DNA of 64,000 bases from Microbulbifer halophilus (GCF_026183675.1 NZ_JAPIVK010000013.1:1-64000); one strand, 5' to 3'. Shown: positions 1 to 9,450, counted from the first letter of the stretch. Notes: generated by a model from the sequence alone, not told the origin. A program made the numbers and translations.

Positions 1-159
1 GCTGGCCTCTCTCTTACCAATTGCACTTATTATCCGAAACCGCGAAGGATTATGGACCCTCTGAATGAAAGTCTGGTCAAATACTATTCGTCCCATGGCG
101 GGTTTGAGTATTGCAGGTCGAAACAAGGCGTTCCCCATTATTTGGTGAAAAATATATGA
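1..159 (+). CDS. C-terminal fragment of a probable GNAT acetyltransferase (cut by window start)
   Basis: An open frame runs from base 1 to a TGA at 157-159. The 52 visible residues include DPLNESLVKYYSSHGGFEYC. The pattern of an asparagine-containing turn, a tyrosine helix and a 'GFEY' strand near the C terminus resembles the end of the GNAT fold (compare 'NpeS.kfYek.GF'). The next gene starts inside its stop codon (ATGA), which supports both being translated. The catalytic part lies outside the window, so substrate and exact family are unknown. Confidence 0.5.
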   Translation, partial: AGLSLTNCTYYPKPRRIMDPLNESLVKYYSSHGGFEYCRSKQGVPHYLVKNI

Positions 160-317
160 ATGATCAAGATAAGTTAAAGAAAATTGAAGAAGAGTTGAAG
201 AAGTCTTCTGAAGATTTGTTTAAGCCACGTCCGAAAGACATTGAGGAGGAGCTAGCTAAGAAAGATACTTTCGGCTCTCCTGATAATCTCGTGGACCGGA
301 GCGACGAGGAGGAGTAA
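156..317 (+). CDS. Small charged hypothetical protein, coupled to the preceding gene
   Basis: This 53-codon ORF begins at an ATG overlapping the previous stop by four bases (ATGA), the usual sign of translational coupling. The product is very hydrophilic, rich in Asp, Glu and Lys, with a predicted helical first half (DKLKKIEEELKKSSEDL) and a second EEELAKKD stretch. There is no signal peptide, membrane segment or known domain. A longer frame starts with TTG at 111, but the ATG at 156 fits the overlap better. The local base composition is lower in GC than downstream. I do not recognise a family, and the function is unknown. Confidence 0.5.
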   Translation: MNDQDKLKKIEEELKKSSEDLFKPRPKDIEEELAKKDTFGSPDNLVDRSDEEE

Positions 318-325
318 GCGAGTAG

Positions 326-352
326 CCCGGATGGAGCGCAGCAGAATCCGGG
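326..352. repeat. Short palindromic intergenic element
   Basis: CCCGGAT (326-332) pairs with ATCCGGG (346-352) around a 13-base loop. The core looks like the 'gtagcccggatg...aatccggg' palindromes scattered in many gammaproteobacterial genomes. It lies directly after the small ORF ending at 317. Confidence 0.45.
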
Positions 353-456
353 ATACGCATCGCCCCCGCTCCACCTTCCCTCGATCCAGCGCTGCGCGCT
401 GATGGGCATGACAAGATTAGTTGCCATATGGATACGCTGTTGCGATCCAGCAACAA

Positions 457-481
457 AAAGCCCGCCGGGATGGCGGGCTTT
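457..481. terminator. Bidirectional rho-independent terminator
   Basis: AAAGCCCGCC (457-466) pairs perfectly with GGCGGGCTTT (472-481) across a five-base loop. On the minus strand the stem is followed by TTTTTG, so it can end the peptidase gene that finishes at 571. On the plus strand it is followed by CGTTTG. Confidence 0.75.
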
Positions 482-523
482 CGTTTGTGTTTGGGGGCTG
501 CTGAAGCATGCCCTCTCCCCCGG

Positions 524-546
524 CCCCTCTCCCGGCGGGAGAGGGG
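524..546. repeat. CCCCTCTCCC/GGGAGAGGGG hairpin
   Basis: This is a perfect 10-bp stem (524-533 with 537-546) with a three-base loop, next to the 3' end of the M16 peptidase. A related hairpin with the same CCTCTCCC/GGGAGAGG core lies at 55498-55516, so this is a small dispersed repeat in this genome. Confidence 0.55.
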
Positions 547-570
547 AGAAAAGCGGGGGCGTTGGATGAC

Positions 571-3516
571 TCAGAGGCTTGCGGATTCCGAAGCTTCTGC
601 CGGCTTCCCGGTCTCCTTCGCATAACCATCCTCATCCAGTTCCACAATCGGCATACCCAGTGCCTCCACATCGTCGCGGATGCTGGCGGCGTCGCCGACT
701 ACCACGAAGGACAGTTTCTCCGGTTCCAGCAGGTCGGTGATGACCCGGTTCAGGGTCTCGCGGTCGGTTTCCTGCAGGATGGCGTTCTGTTGCGAGCGGT
801 AGTCCAGGGGCAGGTCGTAGGCCAGGATGCGGTTCAGGAGGCCGAGCTTTTTGCCGGGGGTTTCGTACTTGCGCGCTTCCTGCTGGCCGATGGCCGACCG
901 CAGGTAGTCGAACTCGGCCTCGGTCATGCCTTTGCTGTCGAAGTTTTCCAGTTCGGTAATCACCTCGCTCAGTGCGTCGGCGGTGGCGTCCTTGTTGACT
1001 TCGGAGCTGAAGGTGTAGAGGCCGCTGTCCGGCTCGCCGCTCAGGTAGGTGCGGGCGCCGTAGGTGTAGCCCTTGTCTTCGCGAAGGTTGAGGTTGATGC
1101 GGCTGCTGAAATTGCCGCCCAGCGGGAAGTTGCCCAGGCCGGCCAGGTAGTAGTCTCCCAGCGCATCGTAGGGCAGGGCGTGCTGGCTGGCGCGCAGGCT
1201 GGACTGGGCCGCGCCTTCCTTGTTGACCAGGTAAACGGTGCGGCCGTCGATTTCCGGTTTCTGGAAGGCGATGGCCTTGCGAGCGGGTTTGCTGACTTCC
1301 AGTTTTGCCAGTCCGTCCAGCGCCTCGACGGTGGTGTCGTGGGGCAGGCTGGTGCTGACGGTGACGCCGCGCAGGTGGGCGGGGAAGTGGGCTTCGTAGT
1401 AGCTCTCGATATCGTCGAGAGTGATATTGGCCACTGTGTCCGGCAGGCCGCCCATCGGGTAGCTGAGCGGGTGTTCCGGCCCGCGCATCACGGCGCCCAG
1501 GGCGCGGTTTGCCAGGCCCTGCGGGGTCTTGCGGGCCTGTTGCAGGCTCTCCAGGGTCTGCTGCTTGACGCGGCCGAAGTCCTCTTCGGTGAAGTCCGGT
1601 TTGAGGATGCGCTCCATCATCAGTGGCATGGCCTGGTCCAGGTGCTTGGCCAGCACCTTGAGCGTAACGCTGGTGTCGTGCTTGCCGGCGCTGACATTGA
1701 TGGAGGCGCCCAGGCGTTTCAGGGCCTCGGTGAACTCGGCGGCGCTGCGCTCGGTGGTGGCCTCTTCCATCAGGGCGGCGGTCAGCGCAGTGAGACCGGC
1801 CTTGCCGCGGGGCTCGTCGCGCTGGCCCACGCCGAACACGGCGCGCACGGTGACCGTGGGTGTCTCGTCGTTCTGCACGGACAACAGGCGCACGCCGTTT
1901 GCCAGTTCGCCGTCTTTGATCGCCGGCAGTTCCACCTTCGGGTTGATGCCGGGGGTGGGCTGCACGCTGCGGTCGAAGTCGTCTTTTACCGGGCGCAGTG
2001 CCAGGGCCTCGCTGTCGTCGCCGTAGCTTTCGGGAATGGTGCGTTGCCACTCGTAGTTCTGCGGTGCCGCGGCCAGTTCCTTCTTGCCGTTGGGCACGAT
2101 GCTCAGCAGCACCGAGGGCTTGCCGGCGATGTACTGGTCGAATACCTCCGTAACGTCATCGGTCTCCACGGACAGGTAGGCCTCGATTTCATCGTCGATA
2201 CCCTTGGGACTGCCGGTGAAGGTTTCGAAGGAAGCCAGTGTGGACACCTTGCCGGACACGGACTCCAGGCCGAACACGCGGCTGGATTCGTAGCCGGCCT
2301 TGAATTTGGTCAGGTCGTCCTCGCTGACGCCGCGCTCGGCGAACTCGGTGAGGGTGTTGCGCACCGCCTGTTCCATTTCCGCCAGGGATTCGCCGGAAGC
2401 GGGGTTCTGGATCACGATAAACCACATTTCGCAGGCCAGTTCCTTGCAGGAATGGGTGACGCTGGCCTGCACCGCACGACCGGTCTGCACCAGCCGTTGG
2501 TAGAGCATGGAATCCTGGCCCTGGCCGAGGATTGCCGCCGCCGCATCGAGTGCGGGCTCGTCTTCGTGGTTGTAGTAGATGGTGGGAATCATCATCGCCA
2601 GTGCCGGCAGGTGAATATTGTCCTCGAGGGTGACATAGCGGTCTTCCTCGAGTTCGGCCGGCTGCTTGGGCAGGTCCTTCACTTCCGGGCCGGCGGGGAT
2701 GGGGCCGAAGTATTTGGCCACCCATTCCAGTGTCTGCGCCCTGTCGATATCGCCACCGATGCTCAGGGTGGCGTTGTTGGGCCCGTACCAGCGCAGGAAA
2801 AATCGCTTCAGGTCCTTGAGGTCGGCGCGGTTCAGGTCTTCCATCCAGCCGATTACCGGCCAGGAGTAGGGGTGGCCGTCCGGGTAGGTGGCGGCGTAGA
2901 GGGTTTCCAGGGCGCGGCCGTAGGGGCGGTTGTCCACCCGCTGGCCGCGCTCGTTCTTGACCGTCTCGCGCTGCACCTCGAATTTTTTCTCGGTGACCGC
3001 GTCCAGGAATATGCCCATGCGGTCGGATTCCAGCCACAGCGCGGTTTCCAGCTGGTTGGCGGGGACCGTTTCGTAGTAGTTGGTGCGGTCGGTGTTGGTG
3101 GTGCCGTTCAGGGTGCCGCCGGCCTCCTGGACGATCTTGAAATGCTCCTCATCGGCGACATTTTCCGAGCCCTGGAACATCATGTGCTCGAAGAAGTGGG
3201 CGAATCCGGAGCGGCCTGGGTCCTCGCGGTTGGAACCCACGTGGTAGGTCACATCCACATGCGCCAGCGGATCCGAGTGATCCTCGTGCAGGATCACGGT
3301 GAGGCCGTTGTCGAGTTTGTATTTGCTGTAGGGGATGGCGATCTCGGCGCCATCGCCGTCGAAGGTCTCCACCAGGGTGACGCCCTCGGGCAGCGTATCC
3401 CGTGTCTCGGTGGACGCATCGTCCGGGGATGGTTTCGAGGCCGGCTCCTCCGGCCCCTTGTCGCAGGCTGCGAGCAGCGCGGCGGTGAAGATCAGTGCGA
3501 TTTTTGTTGGATGCAT
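571..3516 (-). CDS. M16-family zinc metallopeptidase, lipoprotein, two-domain
   Basis: This is a 981-residue insulinase-type peptidase of the envelope. The N terminus is a lipoprotein signal (LLAAC, lipidated Cys about 18). The inverted zinc motif HFFEH is at about residues 107-111, followed by the NERGQ block of the N-terminal M16 domain. An inactive-type second M16 half follows in the C-terminal region, the usual two-repeat layout of pitrilysin-like proteins of about 900-1000 aa. It probably degrades peptides in the periplasm or at the outer membrane. It stands alone, with a bidirectional terminator downstream. The substrate cannot be read from the sequence. Confidence 0.9.
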   Translation of the reverse strand: MHPTKIALIFTAALLAACDKGPEEPASKPSPDDASTETRDTLPEGVTLVETFDGDGAEIAIPYSKYKLDNGLTVILHEDHSDPLAHVDVTYHVGSNREDPGRSGFAHFFEHMMFQGSENVADEEHFKIVQEAGGTLNGTTNTDRTNYYETVPANQLETALWLESDRMGIFLDAVTEKKFEVQRETVKNERGQRVDNRPYGRALETLYAATYPDGHPYSWPVIGWMEDLNRADLKDLKRFFLRWYGPNNATLSIGGDIDRAQTLEWVAKYFGPIPAGPEVKDLPKQPAELEEDRYVTLEDNIHLPALAMMIPTIYYNHEDEPALDAAAAILGQGQDSMLYQRLVQTGRAVQASVTHSCKELACEMWFIVIQNPASGESLAEMEQAVRNTLTEFAERGVSEDDLTKFKAGYESSRVFGLESVSGKVSTLASFETFTGSPKGIDDEIEAYLSVETDDVTEVFDQYIAGKPSVLLSIVPNGKKELAAAPQNYEWQRTIPESYGDDSEALALRPVKDDFDRSVQPTPGINPKVELPAIKDGELANGVRLLSVQNDETPTVTVRAVFGVGQRDEPRGKAGLTALTAALMEEATTERSAAEFTEALKRLGASINVSAGKHDTSVTLKVLAKHLDQAMPLMMERILKPDFTEEDFGRVKQQTLESLQQARKTPQGLANRALGAVMRGPEHPLSYPMGGLPDTVANITLDDIESYYEAHFPAHLRGVTVSTSLPHDTTVEALDGLAKLEVSKPARKAIAFQKPEIDGRTVYLVNKEGAAQSSLRASQHALPYDALGDYYLAGLGNFPLGGNFSSRINLNLREDKGYTYGARTYLSGEPDSGLYTFSSEVNKDATADALSEVITELENFDSKGMTEAEFDYLRSAIGQQEARKYETPGKKLGLLNRILAYDLPLDYRSQQNAILQETDRETLNRVITDLLEPEKLSFVVVGDAASIRDDVEALGMPIVELDEDGYAKETGKPAEASESASL

Positions 3517-3623
3517 GGCGATTCAAATCTCCCTTTGTGATGCGTGAATAGGTCGGGACAGTGTCAGGTGATGCGCAACCGCGATTCGGTGCGTCGATAA
3601 ACCCTGTTTGACCGGTATGAGTA

Positions 3624-5099
3624 TTATTGTTTCCACCAGGCCAGAAATTCCTTTCCTACTGCGTGCTGCGGCAGTGAATGGGATTCCCCTTCTATTTCCT
3701 GTTCCTTTTCCATTTCGGTAACCCGGTTATCGGCGGCGGCGAACCAGGCGGCGGGGTCGTCGACACCTTTGTCCAGCGCATCGCCATACAGCGCTGCACT
3801 GAACCAGGTGCGCTCGGAATCATCGCCGCAGCCGAAGGAGGTACGGTCCGTCGCGGCGGAGGTGAACACCACCCGCTCGGGGTCGGCCAGTGCCTCTTTC
3901 CACAGGCCGGAATAGCAGGCGGAGACCACGATCCATTGGTGGCGCGCCTCCAGGTCGTCCAGCCACTGTCGGCTGTCCGCCACCGACAGGTCGTTCAGCG
4001 GTAGCTTCTTTTCGGCCAGCTTGAAGTCCCCGTTGTCGGCGCCGTGGCTGACGAGATGGACGAAAAGCAGGTCCTCTTCCGGGTCCATGGTCGCGTCCAG
4101 TGTTTCGAGACTTTCCCGCACACTGGTCCGCGTTGCAAGTGGCAGCCTGTCGCCGCTGCCGTTGCTCAGGCGGAGTTGCCGCTTTTCGATATCGAACACG
4201 GTGCCCAGGCGCTGTGCCACCCAGTTCACTTCCCTGGTGAATACCGGGGAAGTGCCGTCGCCGCCCACGATCAGCGCGTAGGTGTCGCGTACGCCGGGGC
4301 GCTGCGGTGCCAGCGACTGGAGGGCGGACTGCAGGCGGTCACCCTCGCTGTAGAGACGCGCTTCCACGGCGGCTTTCTCCGGCCGGCCGCTGTTTTGCCA
4401 GGCCGCTTTGCTGGGATAGTAGCGGCCGGAGACGAAGTAGCCGCTTTCCTCCTTTGTTTCCCCACTGTCGGTCTCGAGGATACGCACACCCTCGCCATGC
4501 GCCTCGCCGTACTCGAAGGTGGCCTGGATGCTGGTGCCGTCCGGGCGTGTGAGCCTGCCCTCACCGTTGTAGTAGCCGTATTCGAAGCCGCCGTCGTAGC
4601 GGTAGCCCTGTTCGTCGCGGTAACTGCCCTGTACCAGGTAGCCGTTTTCAAAGGTACCTTCGTAGTGGGCGCCCTCGGCGGTTGTGCGGTGGCCCTCGCC
4701 ATCCGGCTCCCATTCCCGGAATTCCCCGGTGTAGGAGCCACCCTCCGCCCAGGCGACCGAGCCTTTCAGCAGCTCGCCCTGCCGGAACTGCCCCTGCCAG
4801 GTCGTGTCGCCACACTTGTAGTGGCCTTTGCCCTCAAAATCGCCATCCAGGAAGCTCCCTTCGTAGAGGCAATCGTCGGCAAACCGGTAGCGCCCCCAGC
4901 CGCTGATCCGGCCCTGCCGGAACTGGCCCCGATACTCGCTGCCATCGGGCCAGGTCAGTGTGCCCTCGCCGTGAAACAGGCCGTCTTCCAGCTCGCCGCT
5001 GTAGACGGAACCGTCCGGCAGGGCGGTGCCGCCGGCGAACTGTGTCGGTTCGCAGCCGGTGAGGAGTAGCAACAGGGCGGGGAGGCAGAGGTATTTCAT
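3624..5099 (-). CDS. Lipoprotein with MORN repeats and a C13/caspase-like protease domain
   Basis: The start at 5099 places a lipoprotein signal at the N terminus (lipobox LLTGC, Cys 16); an upstream in-frame Met at 5162 would bury it. Residues about 25-215 are a run of MORN-type repeats (for example DGSVYSGELEDGLFHGEG and GSEYRGQF). Residues about 270-485 look like a legumain/caspase-like C13 peptidase: a beta strand ending in the catalytic His (LVSHGAD, about 352) and one ending in the catalytic Cys (VVSACYSG, about 395), followed by TSAATDRTSFG. Both catalytic residues are present. MORN repeats are usually binding modules; coupling to a protease suggests a sensor-executor protein in the envelope, but that is inference. 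Confidence 0.8.
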   Translation of the reverse strand: MKYLCLPALLLLLTGCEPTQFAGGTALPDGSVYSGELEDGLFHGEGTLTWPDGSEYRGQFRQGRISGWGRYRFADDCLYEGSFLDGDFEGKGHYKCGDTTWQGQFRQGELLKGSVAWAEGGSYTGEFREWEPDGEGHRTTAEGAHYEGTFENGYLVQGSYRDEQGYRYDGGFEYGYYNGEGRLTRPDGTSIQATFEYGEAHGEGVRILETDSGETKEESGYFVSGRYYPSKAAWQNSGRPEKAAVEARLYSEGDRLQSALQSLAPQRPGVRDTYALIVGGDGTSPVFTREVNWVAQRLGTVFDIEKRQLRLSNGSGDRLPLATRTSVRESLETLDATMDPEEDLLFVHLVSHGADNGDFKLAEKKLPLNDLSVADSRQWLDDLEARHQWIVVSACYSGLWKEALADPERVVFTSAATDRTSFGCGDDSERTWFSAALYGDALDKGVDDPAAWFAAADNRVTEMEKEQEIEGESHSLPQHAVGKEFLAWWKQ

Positions 5100-5234
5100 T
5101 CCGAAGTCCAGGGTTCCGGTTCCTGAAGCCAGACTACCAAAACGGGTCCGATCCCGCTTCACTGGGGTTTCGCAGAGCTGTAATAGTTGGCCGCTAGTCT
5201 GGCAGGTTGTATATCATAGAGGGGGAAACCAACC

Positions 5235-6929
5235 GTGAACCGATTTACCCGACGCAACTTCATCAAGGCCGCGCTGGCCGCCTCCGGCGGTGTGCTGGTC
5301 TCCACGCCGCTGCAGGCCATGACCCGCCCCGACCTGCCCTCCGACGTCACTTTCCCGCACGGGGTGGCCAGCGGCGATCCGCTGGGGGATGCGGTGATCC
5401 TCTGGACGCGGGCCGCGCCGGCAGGGGGCGATGACCCGGCGGAGCCGCTGAAGGTGACCTGGGAGCTGGCGCGGGACCGGGAATTCACGGATGTGTTGCG
5501 ACGCGGTAGCGCCGAGACCCATGCGGGCCGGGACTACACCATCAAGATCGATGTGCAGGGGCTGGAGCCGGCCACGGATTATTACTACCGCTTTGTCGGC
5601 GCCGGCGAACAGAGCCCCGTGGGTCGGGCGAAAACCCTGCCCACAGCTGGTGTGGAACAGGTGAAACTGGCGGTATTCTCCTGCTCCAATTATCCCGCCG
5701 GCTATTTCAATGCCTACCAGCTCGCCGCACAGCGCGGTGACTGGGACGCGGTGCTGCACCTGGGGGATTACATCTACGAATACCCGGCGGATGGCTACGC
5801 CACCGAGCGCTCGGCGGAAATCGGCCGCGCACTGCCGAAAGACAACAGCGGCGAACTGTACACGCTGGCGGATTACCGCAAGCGCTACGCCCTCTACCGC
5901 ACCGATGCCGGTCTGCAGGCACTGCACGCGGCGGCGCCGTTTATCGCCGTGTGGGACGACCACGAAATCGCCAACGATACCTGGAAGACCGGTGCGGAAA
6001 ATCACAGCCCGGAAGAGGGCGACTTTTTCGAGCGCCGCGCCGCCGCCGTGCAGGCTTACTACGAATGGCTGCCGATCCGCCCGCCGCAGGGGGATCGCAA
6101 TCCACAAATCTACCGCAGCTTCCGTTTTGGCGACCTGCTGGACCTGCACATGCTGGATACGCGCGTGATCGGCCGCGACCGACAGATCGACTACGCCGAA
6201 TACACCAATGAGGACGGCAGCTTCGACGGCCGCGCCTTTGCCGCCGCGCTGGCGGAACCGGGCCGCACCCTATTGGGCCAGAAACAGCGCAACTGGCTGG
6301 CGCAGACACTGGAGCAGTCTACCGGCCACTGGCAATTGCTGGGCCAGCAAGTGTTGATGGGCAGGATGCACCTGCCGGCGGAAATCATGCGGAATTTCTT
6401 TTCGGGTGATAAGAGCAACGACACCACCGCAGAGCTGGTGGAACTGAAGACGGCCAGCCTGAGAGGCGAGCCGCTGAGCGACAGCCAGCGCGCGCGGCTG
6501 GAACAGGTGCTGCCCTACAATCTCGACGCCTGGGACGGCTATGCCGTGGAGCGCGAGGCGCTGTACCGGCATGCGGCCGAGCTGGGCAAGAACCTGGTGG
6601 TCGTTGCCGGCGATACCCACAACGCCTGGTGCAACCGGCTGACCGATGATCGCGGTGAAGTAGTGGGAATGGAATTCGCCACACCCAGCGTGTCCTCTCC
6701 CGGGATGGAGAATTACCTGAAGCTGGATGAAAAGTCGGCCGGGGAAATGGCCCGCGGCATGTCCGTGCTGATCGACGACCTGCGGTACTGCAACCTGCAC
6801 CAGCGCGGTTATATGGAGATGACTTTCAACCGGGAAAGTGTGCAGACGGAGTGGAAGTTTATCGACAATATCCACAGTACCGAGTTTGCCGAGGTGGGCA
6901 GCCACAGGGTGGTTCACAGCCCGGCCTGA
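5235..6929 (+). CDS. phoD: PhoD-type alkaline phosphatase/phosphodiesterase, Tat-exported
   Basis: The product has 564 residues with a twin-arginine signal near the N terminus (TRRNFIKAAL) and an Ala-rich cleavage region. A PhoD N-terminal beta domain is followed by the metallophosphatase domain, with GDYIYEY, AVWDDHEIAND and GDTHNAW supplying metal ligands. PhoD enzymes use Fe/Ca to hydrolyse phosphomonoesters and diesters in the periplasm. The start is GTG at 5235, preceded by GAGGGGG about nine bases upstream. It is separated from the convergent TonB receptor by a strong bidirectional terminator. A role in phosphate scavenging is likely; I did not find a convincing Pho box. Confidence 0.9.
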   Translation: MNRFTRRNFIKAALAASGGVLVSTPLQAMTRPDLPSDVTFPHGVASGDPLGDAVILWTRAAPAGGDDPAEPLKVTWELARDREFTDVLRRGSAETHAGRDYTIKIDVQGLEPATDYYYRFVGAGEQSPVGRAKTLPTAGVEQVKLAVFSCSNYPAGYFNAYQLAAQRGDWDAVLHLGDYIYEYPADGYATERSAEIGRALPKDNSGELYTLADYRKRYALYRTDAGLQALHAAAPFIAVWDDHEIANDTWKTGAENHSPEEGDFFERRAAAVQAYYEWLPIRPPQGDRNPQIYRSFRFGDLLDLHMLDTRVIGRDRQIDYAEYTNEDGSFDGRAFAAALAEPGRTLLGQKQRNWLAQTLEQSTGHWQLLGQQVLMGRMHLPAEIMRNFFSGDKSNDTTAELVELKTASLRGEPLSDSQRARLEQVLPYNLDAWDGYAVEREALYRHAAELGKNLVVVAGDTHNAWCNRLTDDRGEVVGMEFATPSVSSPGMENYLKLDEKSAGEMARGMSVLIDDLRYCNLHQRGYMEMTFNRESVQTEWKFIDNIHSTEFAEVGSHRVVHSPA

Positions 6930-6970
6930 TCTACGCTTACTACCAGGTGAAACCCCGTCTCTTGGGTGGC

Positions 6971-7005
6971 AAAAAAAGCCAGCACCGAAAGGTGCTGGCT
7001 TTTTT
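6971..7005. terminator. Bidirectional rho-independent terminator between phoD and the TonB receptor
   Basis: AAAAAAGCCAGCACC pairs with GGTGCTGGCTTTTTTC around a GAAA tetraloop, with A- and T-runs on both sides, so it works in both directions for two convergent genes. Confidence 0.9.
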
Positions 7006-7027
7006 CTGGCAGGTTTGTGGCCGGTTA

Positions 7028-9268
7028 TCAGAGAGCCCCAAACCGTTTGTTGAACTCCAGGCTCACCGTCCGCGGCGCGCCCTCGATATAGGTGGGGAAA
7101 CCGAAGGAATTGCCGGTATTGCCCGCATCCATGATGTACTCCTTGTCCAGCAGGTTGCTCGCCGCCAGGTCCAGCGACCAGTTGCGGTCGCTGGCGGCGA
7201 TGCCGGCGCGCAGCTTGAGCAGGTCCACCGCGTCTTCCTCGAAACGGTTGGCGATATCGAAATACACCGAGGAGCGGTAGCTCCAGCTGCCACTGCTGGT
7301 AAACAGCAGGCCGCTGTTGATGGGGGTTTCATACAGGTAGCTGACGGCGCCGGTCAGTTCCGGCTGCAGGCGGAACTGGTTGCCGGCATAGCTGCCGTTG
7401 GTGGCGTCGTCGTCGATGCCGGCATCGATCCAGGCGGCGTTGGCCATCAGTGTCAGTTTTTCCGAAGCGTTCCAGCGCAGGTCCGCCTCGATACCGGTAT
7501 TGGTGGCGGAGCCGGCGTTCTCGGTGCGCGCTTGGCCGCTTTCCTCGTCGATCACGTTGACCTGGAAGTTGTCGTAGTTCTGGTAGAAGAGCGCCACCGA
7601 GTAATCCAGTGGCGTGTCCATCAGGCGCCCCTTGAGGCCGATCTCGTAGTTGTCGATTTCCTCGGCGGGTACGATGCTCTCCACGCCGGAGGACATTTCG
7701 ATGACTTCCGCGCGCTCGCCGCGGGAGACGGTGCCGTAGGCATTGAGGCTGTCATTGAGCGCGTAGAGCAGGTTGAAGCGCGGCAGTACCGGGGAGCCAT
7801 CCGTATCGCCGCTGATGCTTTCGTCGGCTGTGTCCAGGATCAGGCCGTTGAACAGGTTACTGTCGATGCCCTGGGAGGCCAGGATGGTGGAGGCGGGCAT
7901 ATTGCTGCGGTAGCTGGATTCCCGTTCCTCTTCCATCAGGCGTACGCCGACGGTGGCCTCCAGTTTGTCCGTTGCCTGGTAGGAGACATCGGCGAAGAGG
8001 TTCAGGTTGTTGTTGTCGGCGCGGTTTTCGTAGTACCCCTCATAGGGCAGGGCGGATACGGCGCCGCCGGTCAGCGCGGCGGTGGCATTCGGCTCACAGC
8101 CCTCGACACCCGGCAGGGCACCGGAGCAGCTGAGGAACAGGCCCTCTTCGGAGGCGAAGCCGACAAACTGCGCTGCTTCCTCCTGGAAATAGCTGGCGCC
8201 GACAAAGCCGTTTACACGGTCGCCGCTGAAATTCAGACGCAGCTCATGGCTGCTCTGGTCGCCGCTGGCGTCCTCGGAGAAATTCAGGAACTCGTAACGG
8301 GTGCCGTCCGCATCGAAAGCCTCGAGGGAATCGTAGTCCCGGTGCGCGCCGATATAGGTCAGCGCCAGGCTGTCGTTGATATCCCAGGAGACGGTCGCGT
8401 TGAAATCCTTCACGGTGCGGTCGACGCCGATATCGTCCATGCCCAGTACATCGTTGTCCGGCACGCTCAGGGAGGCGTTGTCGGTGAACAGTACCGACTC
8501 GTTGACGAAGGCGGTACCCGGGTCCTCGGCCTTGTCGTAGTTGTAGACCAGGTCGATGGTCAGGTCGTCGCTGGGTGCAATGCGCAGGCTGGGGCGGTAG
8601 GCGGTGCGCTCGTAGCCGTTCAGGTCGGCCTCGTCGCTGGTGTTTTCCACAGTGCCGTCGCGCTCGCGGGAAACGAGGGCCAGGCGCCCCTGCACTATCT
8701 CGCCACCGCCGGTCACCATGCCTTCCACCTCGCGCATGCCGTAATCGCCGGCGCCGACGCTCAGTTCCGAGGCAAATTCCCGCTGCGGCTTGGCGGTGAT
8801 GAAGCTCATGGCGCCGATGGAGGCGGCGGTACCGAACAGCGTGGCCTGGGGGCCCTTGACCACCTCGATGCGCTCCATATCGTAAACCTCGAAGTAGGAG
8901 GCGCGGGAGCGGGACACGTCGGTGCCGTTCAGATACACCGAAACCCGCGCGGCGCCGGGCGCGCTGCCGTCATCGGAGGTGATGCCGCGAATCACGTAGC
9001 CGTTGTTATTGACGCTCTGCTGTTGCACCACCAGTCCGGGCACCAGGTCCGAGAGGCTGTCGAAGCGATCGACGCCCAGGGTATCCAGTGTTTCGCCGTC
9101 CAGGCTGCTGATGGTCATCGGCACATCCGCGATCGATTGCTCGCGCTTCTGTGCGGTGACGATGACTTCCTCGATATTCTGCGGCCCGCTCTGCTGCGCA
9201 GCGACGGGGGTGGATATCAGGCAGGCGAGGGCGGTGAGGGGAAATGTCCGTTTTACTATTCTGCTCAT
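7028..9268 (-). CDS. TonB-dependent outer-membrane receptor
   Basis: The product has 746 residues: signal peptide to about residue 24 (ISTPVAAQ), a TonB-box-like EEVIVTAQKREQ, then a plug domain (VPMTISSLDGETLDTLGVDRF, RGITSDDG, MERIEVVKGPQATLFG) and a C-terminal 22-strand barrel ending in FNKRFGAL. The plug wording 'ADVPMTIS...PGLVVQQQ' is that of the large receptor class common in marine Cellvibrionales and Sphingomonadales. The ligand cannot be told from sequence; there is no hydrolase, siderophore or transporter gene beside it. It converges on phoD. Confidence 0.9.
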   Translation of the reverse strand: MSRIVKRTFPLTALACLISTPVAAQQSGPQNIEEVIVTAQKREQSIADVPMTISSLDGETLDTLGVDRFDSLSDLVPGLVVQQQSVNNNGYVIRGITSDDGSAPGAARVSVYLNGTDVSRSRASYFEVYDMERIEVVKGPQATLFGTAASIGAMSFITAKPQREFASELSVGAGDYGMREVEGMVTGGGEIVQGRLALVSRERDGTVENTSDEADLNGYERTAYRPSLRIAPSDDLTIDLVYNYDKAEDPGTAFVNESVLFTDNASLSVPDNDVLGMDDIGVDRTVKDFNATVSWDINDSLALTYIGAHRDYDSLEAFDADGTRYEFLNFSEDASGDQSSHELRLNFSGDRVNGFVGASYFQEEAAQFVGFASEEGLFLSCSGALPGVEGCEPNATAALTGGAVSALPYEGYYENRADNNNLNLFADVSYQATDKLEATVGVRLMEEERESSYRSNMPASTILASQGIDSNLFNGLILDTADESISGDTDGSPVLPRFNLLYALNDSLNAYGTVSRGERAEVIEMSSGVESIVPAEEIDNYEIGLKGRLMDTPLDYSVALFYQNYDNFQVNVIDEESGQARTENAGSATNTGIEADLRWNASEKLTLMANAAWIDAGIDDDATNGSYAGNQFRLQPELTGAVSYLYETPINSGLLFTSSGSWSYRSSVYFDIANRFEEDAVDLLKLRAGIAASDRNWSLDLAASNLLDKEYIMDAGNTGNSFGFPTYIEGAPRTVSLEFNKRFGAL

Positions 9269-9450
9269 GGCAACTCCAGCTTCGGTTTGCGACTGTTGAC
9301 AAGCTGGATACTAGTGCCGGATTGATACGGTAATATGACCGGCCTGTGACGGTGCCTTTTCCCGATTGCCACAGGATGTGAAAAATGGATGCATCGGCAC
9401 GTTTGTTTGCCTGGTCCGCCTGCGGGATCGGTTTGTTGCAGGGCCAATGG

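Noticed and set aside
508-3540. 1010-codon open frame opposite the M16 peptidase
   Set aside because: It is the antisense shadow of a clearly homologous gene in high-GC DNA; its translation is Val/Gly/Ala-rich without motifs.
5170-5220. Possible Pho box before phoD (CTGTAAT...)
   Set aside because: Only one half-site resembles the consensus; the second repeat is missing.
6851-9325. 824-codon open frame opposite the TonB receptor
   Set aside because: Antisense shadow; the minus-strand product has signal peptide, plug and barrel motifs.
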